A stretch of DNA of 64,000 bases. Origin: Desulfobulbaceae bacterium UBA2273. Its GTDB lineage: Bacteria > Desulfobacterota > Desulfobulbia > Desulfobulbales > Desulfurivibrionaceae. The DNA lies in assembly GCA_002347095.1 (NCBI GenBank), contig DDWZ01000022.1, forward strand, positions 78,578 through 142,577, given 5' to 3'. Both the position numbers and the translations under genes were made by a program. The notes under the pieces were generated by a model. That model was not told the origin of the DNA, made no database searches, and was given only the letters and a program-made list of their open reading frames with translations. Below are positions 51,910 through 61,568 of this stretch, one piece after another (position 1 is the stretch's first letter; each line of letters starts with the position of its first letter).

Positions 51910-53175
51910 ATGCTCGAATTGCGTTTCATCAGGGAAAACCTGGATCTCGTCAAAGAAAAACTCGCCTTCCGGGGGATCACCGATTCCCGCATTGACGATT
52001 TTGCCGCCATCGATCTCAAGCGCCGCACCCTGCTCTCCGAGGTGGAATCGCTGCGCAACAAACGCAAGACCGCTTCCCAGGAAATCGGCAATCTGAAAAA
52101 GGCGGGGGTTGACGCCGAAGGGCCCATGGCCGAGATGCGGCAGGTGGGGGAGCGAATCAAGGAGATAGAAACCGATCTGGTCGGTCTGGAAGAAGATCTC
52201 CAGTCCATCGTCATGACCCTGCCCAACCTCTGCGATGATTCCGTGCCCAAAGGCTCCGACGACAAGGACAACCTGGAAATCAAGCGCTGGGGCACGGTGC
52301 CGCAATTTTCTTTTGCCGCCAAAGCCCACCATGAGCTGGGGGAAGCGGCCGGGACAATCGATTTTGAACGGGCGGCCAAGCTTGCCGGCGCGCGTTTTGC
52401 CGTGCTCAAGGGGTTCGCCTCCCGCCTGGAGCGGGCGCTGATCAATTTCATGCTCGATCTCCACACCCAGAAGCACGGCTACACCGAGATTCTTCCTCCG
52501 TTTCTGGTCAATACCCAAACCATGACCGCCACGGGCCAGCTCCCGAAATTCGCTGCGGATCTTTTTGCCATCAAGGACTGGAATCTCTGGCTGATCCCCA
52601 CCGCCGAGGTGCCGGTGACCAATCTGCACCGGGACGAAACCCTGGCCGAGCACGAACTCCCCATCAAGTACACGGCCTACACCCCCTGCTTCCGTTCCGA
52701 GGCCGGCGCCTATGGCCGCGACACCCGGGGGCTTATCCGCCAGCACCAGTTCGACAAGGTGGAGCTGGTGAAATTCACCACCCCGGAAACCTCCGGCGAT
52801 GAGCTGGAAAGCCTGCTGGCCGACGCGGAAGAGGTGCTCCAGCTATTGGAACTGCCCTACCGGGTGGTGCAGCTCTGCAGCGGGGATCTCGGTTTTTCCG
52901 CCAACAAGACCTACGACATCGAGGTGTGGATGCCCGCCCAGGACACCTACCGGGAGATCTCCTCCTGCAGCAACTTCGGGGATTTTCAGGCCAGGCGGGG
53001 GGGGATCAGGTACCGGCCCAAGGGCCACAACAAAAGCGGACTGGTCCATACCTTGAACGGCAGCGGCCTGGCAGTGGGACGAACCCTGGCCGCCATTTTT
53101 GAAAACTACCAGCAGGAGGACGGCTCCATCGCCATCCCCAAGGTGCTTGCGCCCTATTTTGAGAAAAGATTTTGA
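51910..53175 (+). CDS. serS: Seryl-tRNA synthetase
   Basis: A 421-residue class II synthetase. The N-terminal part (1-110) is the coiled-coil arm, opening [18 protein letters not shown]. Motif 2 is [21 protein letters not shown] and motif 3 is [18 protein letters not shown]. Start is ATG 51910, with AGGGG upstream. A possible promoter (TATACT at about 51889) is in the 104-bp gap after moeA. Confidence 0.97.
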   Translation: MLELRFIRENLDLVKEKLAFRGITDSRIDDFAAIDLKRRTLLSEVESLRNKRKTASQEIGNLKKAGVDAEGPMAEMRQVGERIKEIETDLVGLEEDLQSIVMTLPNLCDDSVPKGSDDKDNLEIKRWGTVPQFSFAAKAHHELGEAAGTIDFERAAKLAGARFAVLKGFASRLERALINFMLDLHTQKHGYTEILPPFLVNTQTMTATGQLPKFAADLFAIKDWNLWLIPTAEVPVTNLHRDETLAEHELPIKYTAYTPCFRSEAGAYGRDTRGLIRQHQFDKVELVKFTTPETSGDELESLLADAEEVLQLLELPYRVVQLCSGDLGFSANKTYDIEVWMPAQDTYREISSCSNFGDFQARRGGIRYRPKGHNKSGLVHTLNGSGLAVGRTLAAIFENYQQEDGSIAIPKVLAPYFEKRF

Positions 53176-53190
53176 TGAAAAGCTTCTTTT

Positions 53191-53339
53191 CTTGCAAAAT
53201 TCTGCCAAATTGAATCCCCCCTCCCTTGACGGGAGGGGGCCAGGGGGTGGGTGAAGTCGCAACCTGCCGATTTCATAGTTGTTTCCCCACCCTAACCCTC
53301 CCCCGCCAAGGGGGAGGGAACTTTTTGGATTTTTGCAAG
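53191..53339 (+). repeat. Interspersed 149-bp repeat, copy C (related type)
   Basis: A non-coding element with 9-bp inverted ends (CTTGCAAAA at 53191-53199 and TTTTGCAAG at 53331-53339) and a C/G-run core like copies A and B, but with different ends. It lies in the convergent gap between serS and the diguanylate cyclase gene, where its stems may also help stop transcription. Confidence 0.7.
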
Positions 53340-53354
53340 AGGCTCTGAAGAAAG

Positions 53355-53381
53355 AAAAGCGGCTTAACCTGCGCCGCTTTT
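53355..53381 (-). terminator. Terminator-like hairpin of the diguanylate cyclase gene
   Basis: A 9-bp stem (53355-53363 with 53373-53381) with a 9-nt loop lies 10 bp after the cyclase stop on the minus strand. T residues are only those in the stem, so termination strength is moderate. Confidence 0.6.
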
Positions 53382-53390
53382 GAGGAACTG

Positions 53391-54854
53391 CTACTTCAGG
53401 ACATACTGGTTCTTGCCCCTCTGCTTGGCCTCGTACATGTTCTGATCGGCCCGCTCCAGCAGGCTCTGCCCGCTTTCCCCAGCCCGGTATTGGGTTACGC
53501 CGATGCTCACGGTTTTGCGCACCGTGTCCTGGGGGGTGGGCTGAAAAATCTCCCCGGCAAACCGGGCCCTGACCCGCTCCGCCACCACGGTCGCCTGTTC
53601 GCCGCTGGTTTCCGGTAGGATGATGGTGAACTCCTCCCCGCCATACCTGCAGGGAACATCATTGACCCGGAGCGACTCCGCGATCACCTGGCCCAACCGG
53701 GCCAAAACCCGGTCTCCATCGGCATGTCCGTATGTGTCGTTGTGGTGCTTGAAATTGTCGATATCCAGAAGGAGCAGGGAAAGCGGATGGCCGTGCCGGT
53801 TCGCCCGCTCCACCTCAAGCTGCAGATGGGTGTTGAAGTACCGCTTGTTAAAAAGTTTGGTCAGCTCATCAACCAGGCTGAGCTCTTTGTAGCGGCGCTC
53901 GCTTTCGGCCAGGGATTTCTCGGCCTTGACCCGTTCGGTGATATCGATGATATGCTCGACAATCCCGATGAGATCCCCGGACGGCCCCTTAAAAGGCGTG
54001 GAAACGATGCTGTAATGGACGTTCTGCCCATTCCGCCCCACCCGTTCTATCTCGCGCTCAACGCGCTTTTCCCCTTTTTTGATCTGCTGGAGCGGGCACG
54101 CCTCTGTTTCGCAGATACAGGAATGGAAGATCTCGTAACACTTGCGGTTCTGGGACTTCTCCCTGCTCACTCCGGCCATCTTGAGAAAAGAGTCGTTGCT
54201 GCGCAGGAGATTGCAGTGCTTGTCCACCAGGATAATGCCCCCGGCAACGGTCTTGAATATCTGATTGATCTCGATATAGGCCTGCTCCGCCTCCATGGCC
54301 AGGGCGTTGGCCCGGCTCAACGCCTCTTCCAGTTGGAGATTGTTGTCCACCAGCTCCTTTTGCATTGCCGCCAGGGCCAGGTCGTCCTCTTCCCGTTGCA
54401 GGCAATCGCGCACCTGCTGGGCGGCGGCGGACAACCAGATATCGAGCACCCTCCGCTCAACGGGCTTGGCCATGAAATAATTGACCCCGGCGGCAATGGC
54501 CGTGGCAATGTCCTCCGGGCTGTCCTTGCCGGAAATCATCAGGATGGTGAGGTATTTTCCCCGTTCCGAGGCGCGGAATGTTTTGGAGAGTTCCAGCCCG
54601 TCCATGTCCGGCAGCATCCAGTCCATGAGAACGAGATGCGGGAAGGAGGCGGCAAATGCGGCCTTGGCCGAGGCGGCGGTGGGGCTGACCACAACGGTGT
54701 AGCCCTGGCTTTCCACGATCCTTCGCAAAAGATCGCAAACAGCCTGATCATCCTCGACAATCAGGGCGGTAAGCCCTGTATTTTCCGCCGCACGCTCTGT
54801 CAAGACAGATGCTCCGCTGAATTCTTCGGCGGTATCCCGCCGGAGTCGTGTCAC
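53391..54854 (-). CDS. Receiver-PAS-GGDEF diguanylate cyclase
   Basis: A 487-residue protein that makes cyclic di-GMP. The receiver domain has Asp78 in LVLMDWMLPDMDG, a coiled coil follows, then a PAS domain (about 200-310). The GGDEF domain has the active site GGEEF (405-409) and the inhibitory I-site RVND (396-399), so product feedback should operate. A cysteine cluster CICETEAC in the PAS region could bind metal. GTG start at 54854. Partner kinase not obvious. Confidence 0.93.
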   Translation of the reverse strand: MTRLRRDTAEEFSGASVLTERAAENTGLTALIVEDDQAVCDLLRRIVESQGYTVVVSPTAASAKAAFAASFPHLVLMDWMLPDMDGLELSKTFRASERGKYLTILMISGKDSPEDIATAIAAGVNYFMAKPVERRVLDIWLSAAAQQVRDCLQREEDDLALAAMQKELVDNNLQLEEALSRANALAMEAEQAYIEINQIFKTVAGGIILVDKHCNLLRSNDSFLKMAGVSREKSQNRKCYEIFHSCICETEACPLQQIKKGEKRVEREIERVGRNGQNVHYSIVSTPFKGPSGDLIGIVEHIIDITERVKAEKSLAESERRYKELSLVDELTKLFNKRYFNTHLQLEVERANRHGHPLSLLLLDIDNFKHHNDTYGHADGDRVLARLGQVIAESLRVNDVPCRYGGEEFTIILPETSGEQATVVAERVRARFAGEIFQPTPQDTVRKTVSIGVTQYRAGESGQSLLERADQNMYEAKQRGKNQYVLK

Positions 54855-54913
54855 GCCTCGTTACAAAGTATAGCAAATCCATCCGTTTTGTTTCAAAAAA
54901 TCTGGCGCCGGCT

Positions 54914-55903
54914 TCATTCCTTGGCCAAGGCCAGCTCGATCAGCCGGTCGAGCAGGGCAGGAAAAGGCAAGCCATGGGCGGCGGCCGCCTGGGGCAGCAG
55001 GCTGGTGGGGGTCATCCCCGGGATGGTGTTGGTCTCAAGCACATAGATGCCATCCTCGGCAACGATCATGTCTGTCCGGCTGTAGCCTTTGAGCTGCAAG
55101 GCCCGGTGCGCGGTCAGCGCCATGGCCTGAGCCTTGGCGGTCACCTCGGGCTTCAACTCCGCCGGGCACACCTCACGGGAAGCGCCCACCTGGTATTTGG
55201 CCTGATAATCAAAAAAGGCGAACTCCTCGCCCGGAATGATCTCCACCAGGGGCAGGGCAATGAGTTCCTTGTTGCCCAGCACCCCGCCGGTGATCTCCCT
55301 CCCCCGCACATACTGTTCGACCATGACCTCGCTGTCAAAGGTGAACGCCTTGGCCAGCCCCTGCACCAGCTCCTCTTCGCTGCGGGCCAGGCTCATCCCC
55401 AGGCTGGAGCCCTGGCGGATGGGCTTGATGACCACCGGCAAGGAAATCCGCGAAAGCAACCGGCCGGGATTCTGCTGATCCTCGGGTTGCGCCATCTCCC
55501 AAGGGGCCACAGTGAGCCCGGCTTGCTTATACAATACCTTGGCCAGATTCTTGTCCATGGCCAAGGCGGAACCCAACACCCCGGCCCCCTGGTAGGGAAT
55601 CCCCAGCAGATCAAGAAAACCCTGCATGGTGCCATCCTCGCCAAAGAGTCCATGCAAGAGGATAAAGGCCACGTCGATCGTTGGGGCATCCGCAGCCAAC
55701 TGGGCCAGGTCCGTGGCCGGATCATAACGGCGAACCTCATATTTTTCCCGGTTGAGCGCCTGCTCCACCCCTTTGGCCCCGGCCAGCGAAACCTCACGCT
55801 CGCCGGATTTGCCCCCGGCGATCAACGCCAGACGAATCTTTCGCCCAACAGGCATAAGTTTCGTTTGAGCAGACAAGCTGCTCAACTCAGCTTTATTTTC
55901 CAT
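54914..55903 (-). CDS. ddl: D-alanine-D-alanine ligase
   Basis: A 329-residue ATP-grasp enzyme for peptidoglycan precursor synthesis. Glycine-rich ALIAGGKSGEREVSL is the N-terminal motif; LPVVIKPIRQGSSLGMS binds ATP; EVMVEQYVRGREI and LETNTIPGMTPTSL complete the active site. The frame continues upstream on this strand across the whole opposite gene to 57847, but the ATG at 55903 is the first with proper family alignment. Ribosome site is weak. Confidence 0.94.
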   Translation of the reverse strand: MENKAELSSLSAQTKLMPVGRKIRLALIAGGKSGEREVSLAGAKGVEQALNREKYEVRRYDPATDLAQLAADAPTIDVAFILLHGLFGEDGTMQGFLDLLGIPYQGAGVLGSALAMDKNLAKVLYKQAGLTVAPWEMAQPEDQQNPGRLLSRISLPVVIKPIRQGSSLGMSLARSEEELVQGLAKAFTFDSEVMVEQYVRGREITGGVLGNKELIALPLVEIIPGEEFAFFDYQAKYQVGASREVCPAELKPEVTAKAQAMALTAHRALQLKGYSRTDMIVAEDGIYVLETNTIPGMTPTSLLPQAAAAHGLPFPALLDRLIELALAKE

Positions 55904-56071
55904 AGCTTTTTTCCGAATAGTTGCGTACTGAATTGTAAGGGAACATGCTGCCAATGCCGGGCAACAGTGAGCTGAATACTGAACACGTATCCTTATAATA
56001 ACTTCCCTGTGTATTTTGTAGGGATTTTTAGAAATCAGACGGAAAAACTCCTGCCCCGTGGGAAACAAGGA

Positions 56072-57472
56072 ATGAACCAGCACACCATCGACAGACTGCG
56101 GGAAATTGTCGGCCAGGATCAGGTAACCACGCTCCCGGAAGAGCTGGCCTGCTACTCCTATGACGGCACCGGCCAGGAATATCTCCCCGCGGCCGTGGCC
56201 TTTCCCGGCTCCACCGAAGAAGTGTGCCGCATCATGCAACTCGCCTCCGCCACCCCGTTTCCCGTGGTGCCGCGGGGGGCGGGCACCGGCATGACCGGCG
56301 GCGCCTTGCCGGTGGCGGGCGGCCTGGTTCTGGTTATGAGCCGCCTGAACCGCATCCTGGAAATCGACCCGGCCAATCAGATCGGGGTGGTAGAGCCGGG
56401 GGTGATCACCGGCGATCTGCGCAAAGAGGCGGCCCGCCACAACCTCTATTACCCGCCGGACCCTGCCAGCCTGCAGTTCTGCACCATGGGCGGCAATGTG
56501 GCCGAATGCGCCGGGGGCCCGAGCGCGGTGAAGTATGGGGTAACCCGCGACTATATCCTTGCCCTGGAAGCAGTGCTGCCCGATGGCCGCCTCATCCATA
56601 CCGGGGTCAGGACCGCCAAGGGGGTGGTGGGCTACGATCTTACCCGGCTGCTGGTGGGCTCCGAAGGCACCCTGGCCATCATCACCAAGATCACGGTCAA
56701 GCTCCTCCCCGCCCCGGAGGCTCGCTCCACCCTGCTGGTTCTCTGCGGGACCATGGTCGAGGCAGCCTCCCTGGTGGCGCGCATCCTCGCCCACCATACT
56801 CCCTGCACCCTGGAATACATGGACCGGACCGCCCTGGCCATTGTCCGGGACAAACTGCCCTTCCCCTTTCCGGAAGAAGCCGGAGCCCTGCTCCTGATCG
56901 AGCTTGACGGCCAACAGGACGCCGTGCCCCGCGCCACCCGCCAGCTCACCGTTTTTTTGCAGAGCCAGCCGGGGATCGTCCAGAGCCGCGCCGCCACAAG
57001 CCCGGCTGAGGCCGAACAGCTCTGGGGTGCCCGCCGCGCCATCTCGCCCGCGGCCTTCAGCCTCAAGCCCCACAAGATGAGCGAGGACGTGGTGGTTCCC
57101 CGCTCCCGCTTGCCGGAGCTGGTCTCCTGCACGGAAAAATTGAGCCGGGAGCTGGGAGTGGTCATCTTCACCTTCGGCCACGCCGGAGACGGCAACATCC
57201 ACGTCAATATCATGCTGGACAAAAATGATCCCCAGGAGGTGCGCCAGGCCAACACCGCCAAGCAGCTCCTTTTTGAGGAGGTGCTGCGGTTGGGCGGCAC
57301 CCTGTCCGGCGAACACGGCATCGGCCTGACCAAGGCGCCTTATCTGGACATGGAAATTGACCCGCCGACCCTGGCGCTCATGCAACAGATTAAAAAACTC
57401 TTTGATCCCCAGAACATCCTCAACCCAGGCAAGATCTTCCTTCACCAGGGCGCTCCGGAAAAAAATATTTGA
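56072..57472 (+). CDS. FAD-linked oxidase, GlcD/D-lactate dehydrogenase type
   Basis: A 466-residue FAD-binding oxidoreductase (VAO/PCMH family). FPVVPRGAGTGMTGGAL and GVVGYDLTRLLVGSEGTL are FAD-binding; TFGHAGDGNIHVNI and GEHGIG are the C-terminal catalytic/metal motifs. It oxidises D-lactate, glycolate or related 2-hydroxyacids. ATG 56072 has AAGGA upstream; an earlier in-frame ATG at 56009 is possible. No partner Fe-S subunit lies next to it, unlike the glcDEF arrangement. Confidence 0.92.
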   Translation: MNQHTIDRLREIVGQDQVTTLPEELACYSYDGTGQEYLPAAVAFPGSTEEVCRIMQLASATPFPVVPRGAGTGMTGGALPVAGGLVLVMSRLNRILEIDPANQIGVVEPGVITGDLRKEAARHNLYYPPDPASLQFCTMGGNVAECAGGPSAVKYGVTRDYILALEAVLPDGRLIHTGVRTAKGVVGYDLTRLLVGSEGTLAIITKITVKLLPAPEARSTLLVLCGTMVEAASLVARILAHHTPCTLEYMDRTALAIVRDKLPFPFPEEAGALLLIELDGQQDAVPRATRQLTVFLQSQPGIVQSRAATSPAEAEQLWGARRAISPAAFSLKPHKMSEDVVVPRSRLPELVSCTEKLSRELGVVIFTFGHAGDGNIHVNIMLDKNDPQEVRQANTAKQLLFEEVLRLGGTLSGEHGIGLTKAPYLDMEIDPPTLALMQQIKKLFDPQNILNPGKIFLHQGAPEKNI

Positions 57473-57498
57473 CAATCCACGCAACGATCGGCTATATA
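57469..57498 (+). promoter_or_regulatory. Promoter of rpsU
   Basis: TTGACA (57469-57474) and TATATA (57493-57498), 18 bases apart, overlap the stop of the preceding oxidase gene and point at rpsU, whose start is 104 bp further on. Confidence 0.7.
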
Positions 57499-57601
57499 AA
57501 CGGTTTCTTTTTAAAAATCTGCGCCATTTCAAGTTGTTCTGAAACAGGCGTTGGCTGAAAATTCTGAAACGTGACGTTGCAACCCGCATACTGGAGAGAT
57601 C

Positions 57602-57796
57602 ATGATTGAAATAGAGGTAAGAGGGGATATCGAACAGGCGATCCGGCTGCTCAAGAAGAAAATGCAGCTCGATGGGATGAAAAAGGAACTCAAGCGCCGC
57701 GAGTACTACGAAAAACCCAGCGACAAACGCCGCCGCAAGCAGGCCGAGTCCAAACGGAAACTCCGCAAGCTCATGATGCGTACCGAGCGCGACTAA
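57602..57796 (+). CDS. rpsU: Small ribosomal subunit protein bS21
   Basis: A 64-residue, very basic protein beginning MIEIEVRGDIEQAIRLLKKK and containing EYYEKPSDKRRRK, the S21 signature. It acts in initiation on the 30S subunit. Ribosome site GAGAG precedes ATG 57602. Own promoter at 57469. xerD starts 18 bp after the stop. Confidence 0.97.
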   Translation: MIEIEVRGDIEQAIRLLKKKMQLDGMKKELKRREYYEKPSDKRRRKQAESKRKLRKLMMRTERD

Positions 57797-57814
57797 CGTG
57801 CCGCTCTTCCTCGA

Positions 57815-58807
57815 ATGAAACCCAAACGAGGAAAACCCGCTGATCATTGCCCACGCTCCGACCGGGTCCGGCCCCAGTTGCCGGCTCCTTCCTCTTCATC
57901 CGGCGGAGCGTCTCTTTTTTCCGAGCCTTATCTCGACCAGTTCACCCAGTACCTCAGCCTGGAACGCCGCCTGGCTGCCAACACCATCCTGGCCTATCAG
58001 GCTGACCTTGTTTCCTTTCTTGATTTTCTTCGTCCGCAGCGCCTTACCCAACTCAGCCAAATTGACGCCACCCACCTGCGCGCCTACCTGGCCCATTGCC
58101 ACGCCCAGGGCATCTCCAACCGCAGCAATGCCAGGCGGATCTCCTCGCTGCGCGCTTTTTTCAAGTTTCTCCTGGCGGAAAAATGCATCACCATTGATCC
58201 CTGCGGTATCCTGGATCTGCCCAAGCCGGGCCGGCCGCTGCCCAAGGTGCTCACCATCCCGGAGGTGAACCGGCTTCTCGCCCCGCCAACCAACGACAAT
58301 GCCCTGGCCCTGCGCAACCACGCCATGCTGCACCTGTTGTACGCCACCGGCATGCGGGTCTCGGAGCTGGTCAACCTGCCCCTGGCCGGGGTCAATCTCA
58401 TGGGCGGCTATGTCCGGGTTTTCGGCAAGGGCTCCAAGGAACGGCTCATCCCATTTGGCGAGGCGGCCCGGGAGTACCTCAAAATCTACACCCAAAACGG
58501 CCGTCCGAGGATTCTCAAAAAAAGAACCAGCGATCTCCTCTTTGTCACCGGACACGGCAAGCCCATGACCCGTCTACGTTTCTGGCAGATCGTCCAGCAA
58601 AGCGCGCGCCTGAACGGCATCACCAAGAAGATCAGCCCCCACATGCTCCGCCACTCCTTTGCCACCCACCTGCTGGAACATGGCGCGGATCTCCGCTCCG
58701 TGCAGATGATGCTGGGCCATGCCGACATCGCCACCACCCAAATTTACACCCATGTGGACAGCAACCGCCTCAAGTCCGCCCACCAGAAATTCCACCCCCG
58801 GGGCTGA
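57815..58807 (+). CDS. xerD: Tyrosine recombinase XerC/XerD family
   Basis: A 330-residue site-specific recombinase that resolves chromosome dimers. The N-terminal SAM-like domain spans about 35-125. The catalytic residues are Arg in ATGMRVSEL, Lys in GKGSKER, His/Arg in HMLRHSFATHLLEHGADL, His in LGHADIATT and the Tyr in TQIYTHV. The first 32 residues are a proline-rich extension. Directly after rpsU; a sibling XerC is not seen, so the symbol is by family length and motif. Confidence 0.93.
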   Translation: MKPKRGKPADHCPRSDRVRPQLPAPSSSSGGASLFSEPYLDQFTQYLSLERRLAANTILAYQADLVSFLDFLRPQRLTQLSQIDATHLRAYLAHCHAQGISNRSNARRISSLRAFFKFLLAEKCITIDPCGILDLPKPGRPLPKVLTIPEVNRLLAPPTNDNALALRNHAMLHLLYATGMRVSELVNLPLAGVNLMGGYVRVFGKGSKERLIPFGEAAREYLKIYTQNGRPRILKKRTSDLLFVTGHGKPMTRLRFWQIVQQSARLNGITKKISPHMLRHSFATHLLEHGADLRSVQMMLGHADIATTQIYTHVDSNRLKSAHQKFHPRG

Positions 58808-58907
58808 TTTTCCAGGCCTCCCCCGCTCCATCCATTGTCACCCCGCCCCCGATGGTCTATAGTTGAAAAAGGAAATAGGCACACACCCTGCGGAGGCCTC
58901 ACCAGCT

Positions 58908-61568
58908 ATGGAAGTCATCACCACCCATGTAAACGCCGATTTTGACGGGCTGGCCTCCATGATCGCCGCGCACAAGCTCTATCCCGAGGCGGTGCTTGCC
59001 TTTTCCGGCTCCCAGGAAAAAAACCTGCGGGATTTCCTCGCCCAGTCGGTGCAATACCACTACACCTTCCAGCGCTTAAAAAATATCCCCCAGGATCAGA
59101 TCCAGCGGCTCATCGTGGTGGACACCCGCCAGGGCTCGCGCATCGGCGATTTCAGCCAATGCCTGAACAACCCCGGCCTGGACATCCACCTCTACGACCA
59201 CCACCCGGACACCCCGGAAGATCTGCACGGCTCGGTGGAACACGTCCGGCCCGTGGGCTCCACCACCACCATCTTTATCCACCTCCTCCGAGAAAAAGGG
59301 ATCCGGCTCACCCCGGAGGAGGCCACCCTCATGGCCATGGCCATCTACGAGGACACCGGCAACTTCGCCTTCGACACCACCTGCCCCGAGGATCTGGAGG
59401 CCGCGGCCTGGCTGCTTGGTCGGGGCGCGAACCTCAACGCCATCTCCCAGTTCATCGCCCAGGAGCTCACCAGCCAGGAAGTCACCCTGCTCCACGCCCT
59501 GATGAAATCCGCCCACACCTACACCATCCACGGTCTGGACCTGGTGGTGGCCAAGATAGAACTGCCTGAATATGTTGACGAATTCGCCGTCATTGTCCGC
59601 CGCTTCATGGTGATGGAAAACCTCGACACCCTCTTTGCCCTGACCCACATGGCAGGGCGCACCCAGCTCATTGCCCGCAGCCGGATCCCGGAGGTGAACG
59701 CCGGGGCCATTGCCCGGGATTTCGGGGGCGGAGGCCATGCCTCGGCCGCCTCGGCCACCATCAAGGATCTCACCCTGATCGAGGCGGAAGAAAAACTGAT
59801 CCAGCTCCTGCACAAGCATGTTCACCCCCAGCGTCTGGCCAGGGAGCTGATGTCCGCGCCGGTGATCTCCGGCCCGCCGACGCTGACGATCAACGAGGCG
59901 GATGAGATGCTCAACCGCTACAACATCACGGTGCTGCTCATCGTCAATGACCGGCACGAGCCGGTGGGCCTCATCTCCCGTCTGGTGGCGGGCAAGTCCA
60001 TCCACCTTGGCTTGGGAAACTCGCCGGTGAGCGACTATATGACCACCGACTTCGCCACCCTGCCCCCCACCGCCACCCTGGCCGACATCCAGGAACTCAT
60101 CATCGAAAACCGCCAGCGCTTCATTCCGGTGGTGGAAGAAGGCAAGGTTGCGGGGGTCATTACCCGCACCGACCTTCTCCACCTGCTGGTCAACGATCCG
60201 GCCCACATCCCGCGCCGGTTGCTGACCGGCACCGATCAACCCTCCACGGCTCGCAACCGCAACCTGACCGGCCTGATGGCGGAGGTTTTAAACCGCGAAA
60301 TCATCACCCTGCTGCAAACCCTGGGCGAGGTGGCGCAGGAAACCGGCGGCCATGCCTACGCGGTGGGAGGGTTTGTCCGCGACCTGCTGCTGCACATCAA
60401 AAACCTCGATCTGGATGTGGTCATCGAGGGCGATGGCTTGGCCTATGCCAAAAAACTGGGGAAAAAACTCGGCGGCAGGGTGCGCACCCATGAAAAATTC
60501 GGCACCGCCGTGGTAACCCTGCCCGACGGCCTCAAAATCGATATAGCCACCGCCCGCCTTGAATACTACGAGTATCCGGCCGCCATGCCCACGGTGGAGC
60601 TGAGCTCCATCAAGCTCGACCTCTACCGGCGCGATTTCACCATCAACGCCATGGCCATCCACCTCAACCCGGACACCTTCGGCACCCTGGTCGATTTTTT
60701 CAACTGCCAGAACGACCTGAAAGACCGGCAGATCCGAATCCTGCACAACCTAAGCTTTGTGGAAGACCCGACCCGGATCTTCCGCGCCATCCGCTTTGAG
60801 CAGCGCATGGGCTTCAAGATCGGCAAGCATACGGAAAAACTCATCAAAAACGCGGTGAAGATGGAGCTGTTCGACCGCTTCTTCGGCAAGCGGTTTTTCA
60901 ACGAGCTCACCAGCATCCTCTCCGAGGAAAACCCGATCCCGGCCATACACCGCATGGCGGATCTGGGGCTGCTGCGCTTTCTCCACCCCACCCTCCGCAT
61001 CGACCCGAGGCTCTCCACGATCCTGGAGGAAACCCGTCAGGCCCTGGACTGGCATCGGCTCCTCTACCTAGACCAGCCCTGCCGCCAGTGGCTGGTCTAT
61101 CTGCTGGCCCTCATGACCGGCCTTACCACCCGGGAGGTGTCCGCCTTTTGCGAACGCTTCGAGGTGCCGCTCAGGCAGCGGCAGTTTCTTGTCCGGGAAA
61201 AACTCGCTGTTACCCGAATTGGACAGATCATGAAACGCGCCATGCCGGAAAACCCCAGCGAGCTCTACCACCTGCTCAAGGATCTTTCCCCGGAGGGGCT
61301 CCTGCACCTCATGGGGATCACCAAAAAGAAATCCGGGAAAAAGGCCATCTCCCTCCATGTCACGGAGTGGAGCCACCTGAAGCCGGAAACCGACGGCAAC
61401 GACTTGGAAAAAATGGGCTACCTGCCGGGGCCGCTCTATGGTACCATCCTGCGCTGCCTGCTCAACGCCCGCCTTGACGGCCTGGTGCACGACCGAGCCA
61501 CGGAAACCGCCTTTATCAAGGAACACTTCTCTCTCCCGGATCACGATACCGCCCATGGACATCCCTAA
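58908..61568 (+). CDS. tRNA nucleotidyltransferase/poly(A) polymerase with DHH and CBS domains
   Basis: An 886-residue fusion. The N-terminal DHH-phosphoesterase-type domain (1-310) has the residues of DFDGLAS, VDTR, YDHHPDTP and the DHHA1 glycines GGGGHASA. Two CBS domains follow (about 320-440). The C-terminal part is a class II nucleotidyltransferase with VGGFVRDLLL, the metal-binding NLDLDVVIEGDG and DLYRRDFTINAMA, FVEDPTRIFRAIRFEQRMGF, then a helical tail. Such fusions add A or CCA to tRNAs in Desulfobacterota. ATG 58908 is preferred over a TTG at 58863. The 3' end overlaps the protease gene by 14 bp. Confidence 0.9.
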   Translation: MEVITTHVNADFDGLASMIAAHKLYPEAVLAFSGSQEKNLRDFLAQSVQYHYTFQRLKNIPQDQIQRLIVVDTRQGSRIGDFSQCLNNPGLDIHLYDHHPDTPEDLHGSVEHVRPVGSTTTIFIHLLREKGIRLTPEEATLMAMAIYEDTGNFAFDTTCPEDLEAAAWLLGRGANLNAISQFIAQELTSQEVTLLHALMKSAHTYTIHGLDLVVAKIELPEYVDEFAVIVRRFMVMENLDTLFALTHMAGRTQLIARSRIPEVNAGAIARDFGGGGHASAASATIKDLTLIEAEEKLIQLLHKHVHPQRLARELMSAPVISGPPTLTINEADEMLNRYNITVLLIVNDRHEPVGLISRLVAGKSIHLGLGNSPVSDYMTTDFATLPPTATLADIQELIIENRQRFIPVVEEGKVAGVITRTDLLHLLVNDPAHIPRRLLTGTDQPSTARNRNLTGLMAEVLNREIITLLQTLGEVAQETGGHAYAVGGFVRDLLLHIKNLDLDVVIEGDGLAYAKKLGKKLGGRVRTHEKFGTAVVTLPDGLKIDIATARLEYYEYPAAMPTVELSSIKLDLYRRDFTINAMAIHLNPDTFGTLVDFFNCQNDLKDRQIRILHNLSFVEDPTRIFRAIRFEQRMGFKIGKHTEKLIKNAVKMELFDRFFGKRFFNELTSILSEENPIPAIHRMADLGLLRFLHPTLRIDPRLSTILEETRQALDWHRLLYLDQPCRQWLVYLLALMTGLTTREVSAFCERFEVPLRQRQFLVREKLAVTRIGQIMKRAMPENPSELYHLLKDLSPEGLLHLMGITKKKSGKKAISLHVTEWSHLKPETDGNDLEKMGYLPGPLYGTILRCLLNARLDGLVHDRATETAFIKEHFSLPDHDTAHGHP

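Noticed and set aside
55904..57847. Upstream extension of the ddl frame to give 977 codons on the minus strand
   Set aside because: It is antisense to the FAD oxidase, rpsU and xerD starts. The ligase family begins at 55903, and the extension has no domain.
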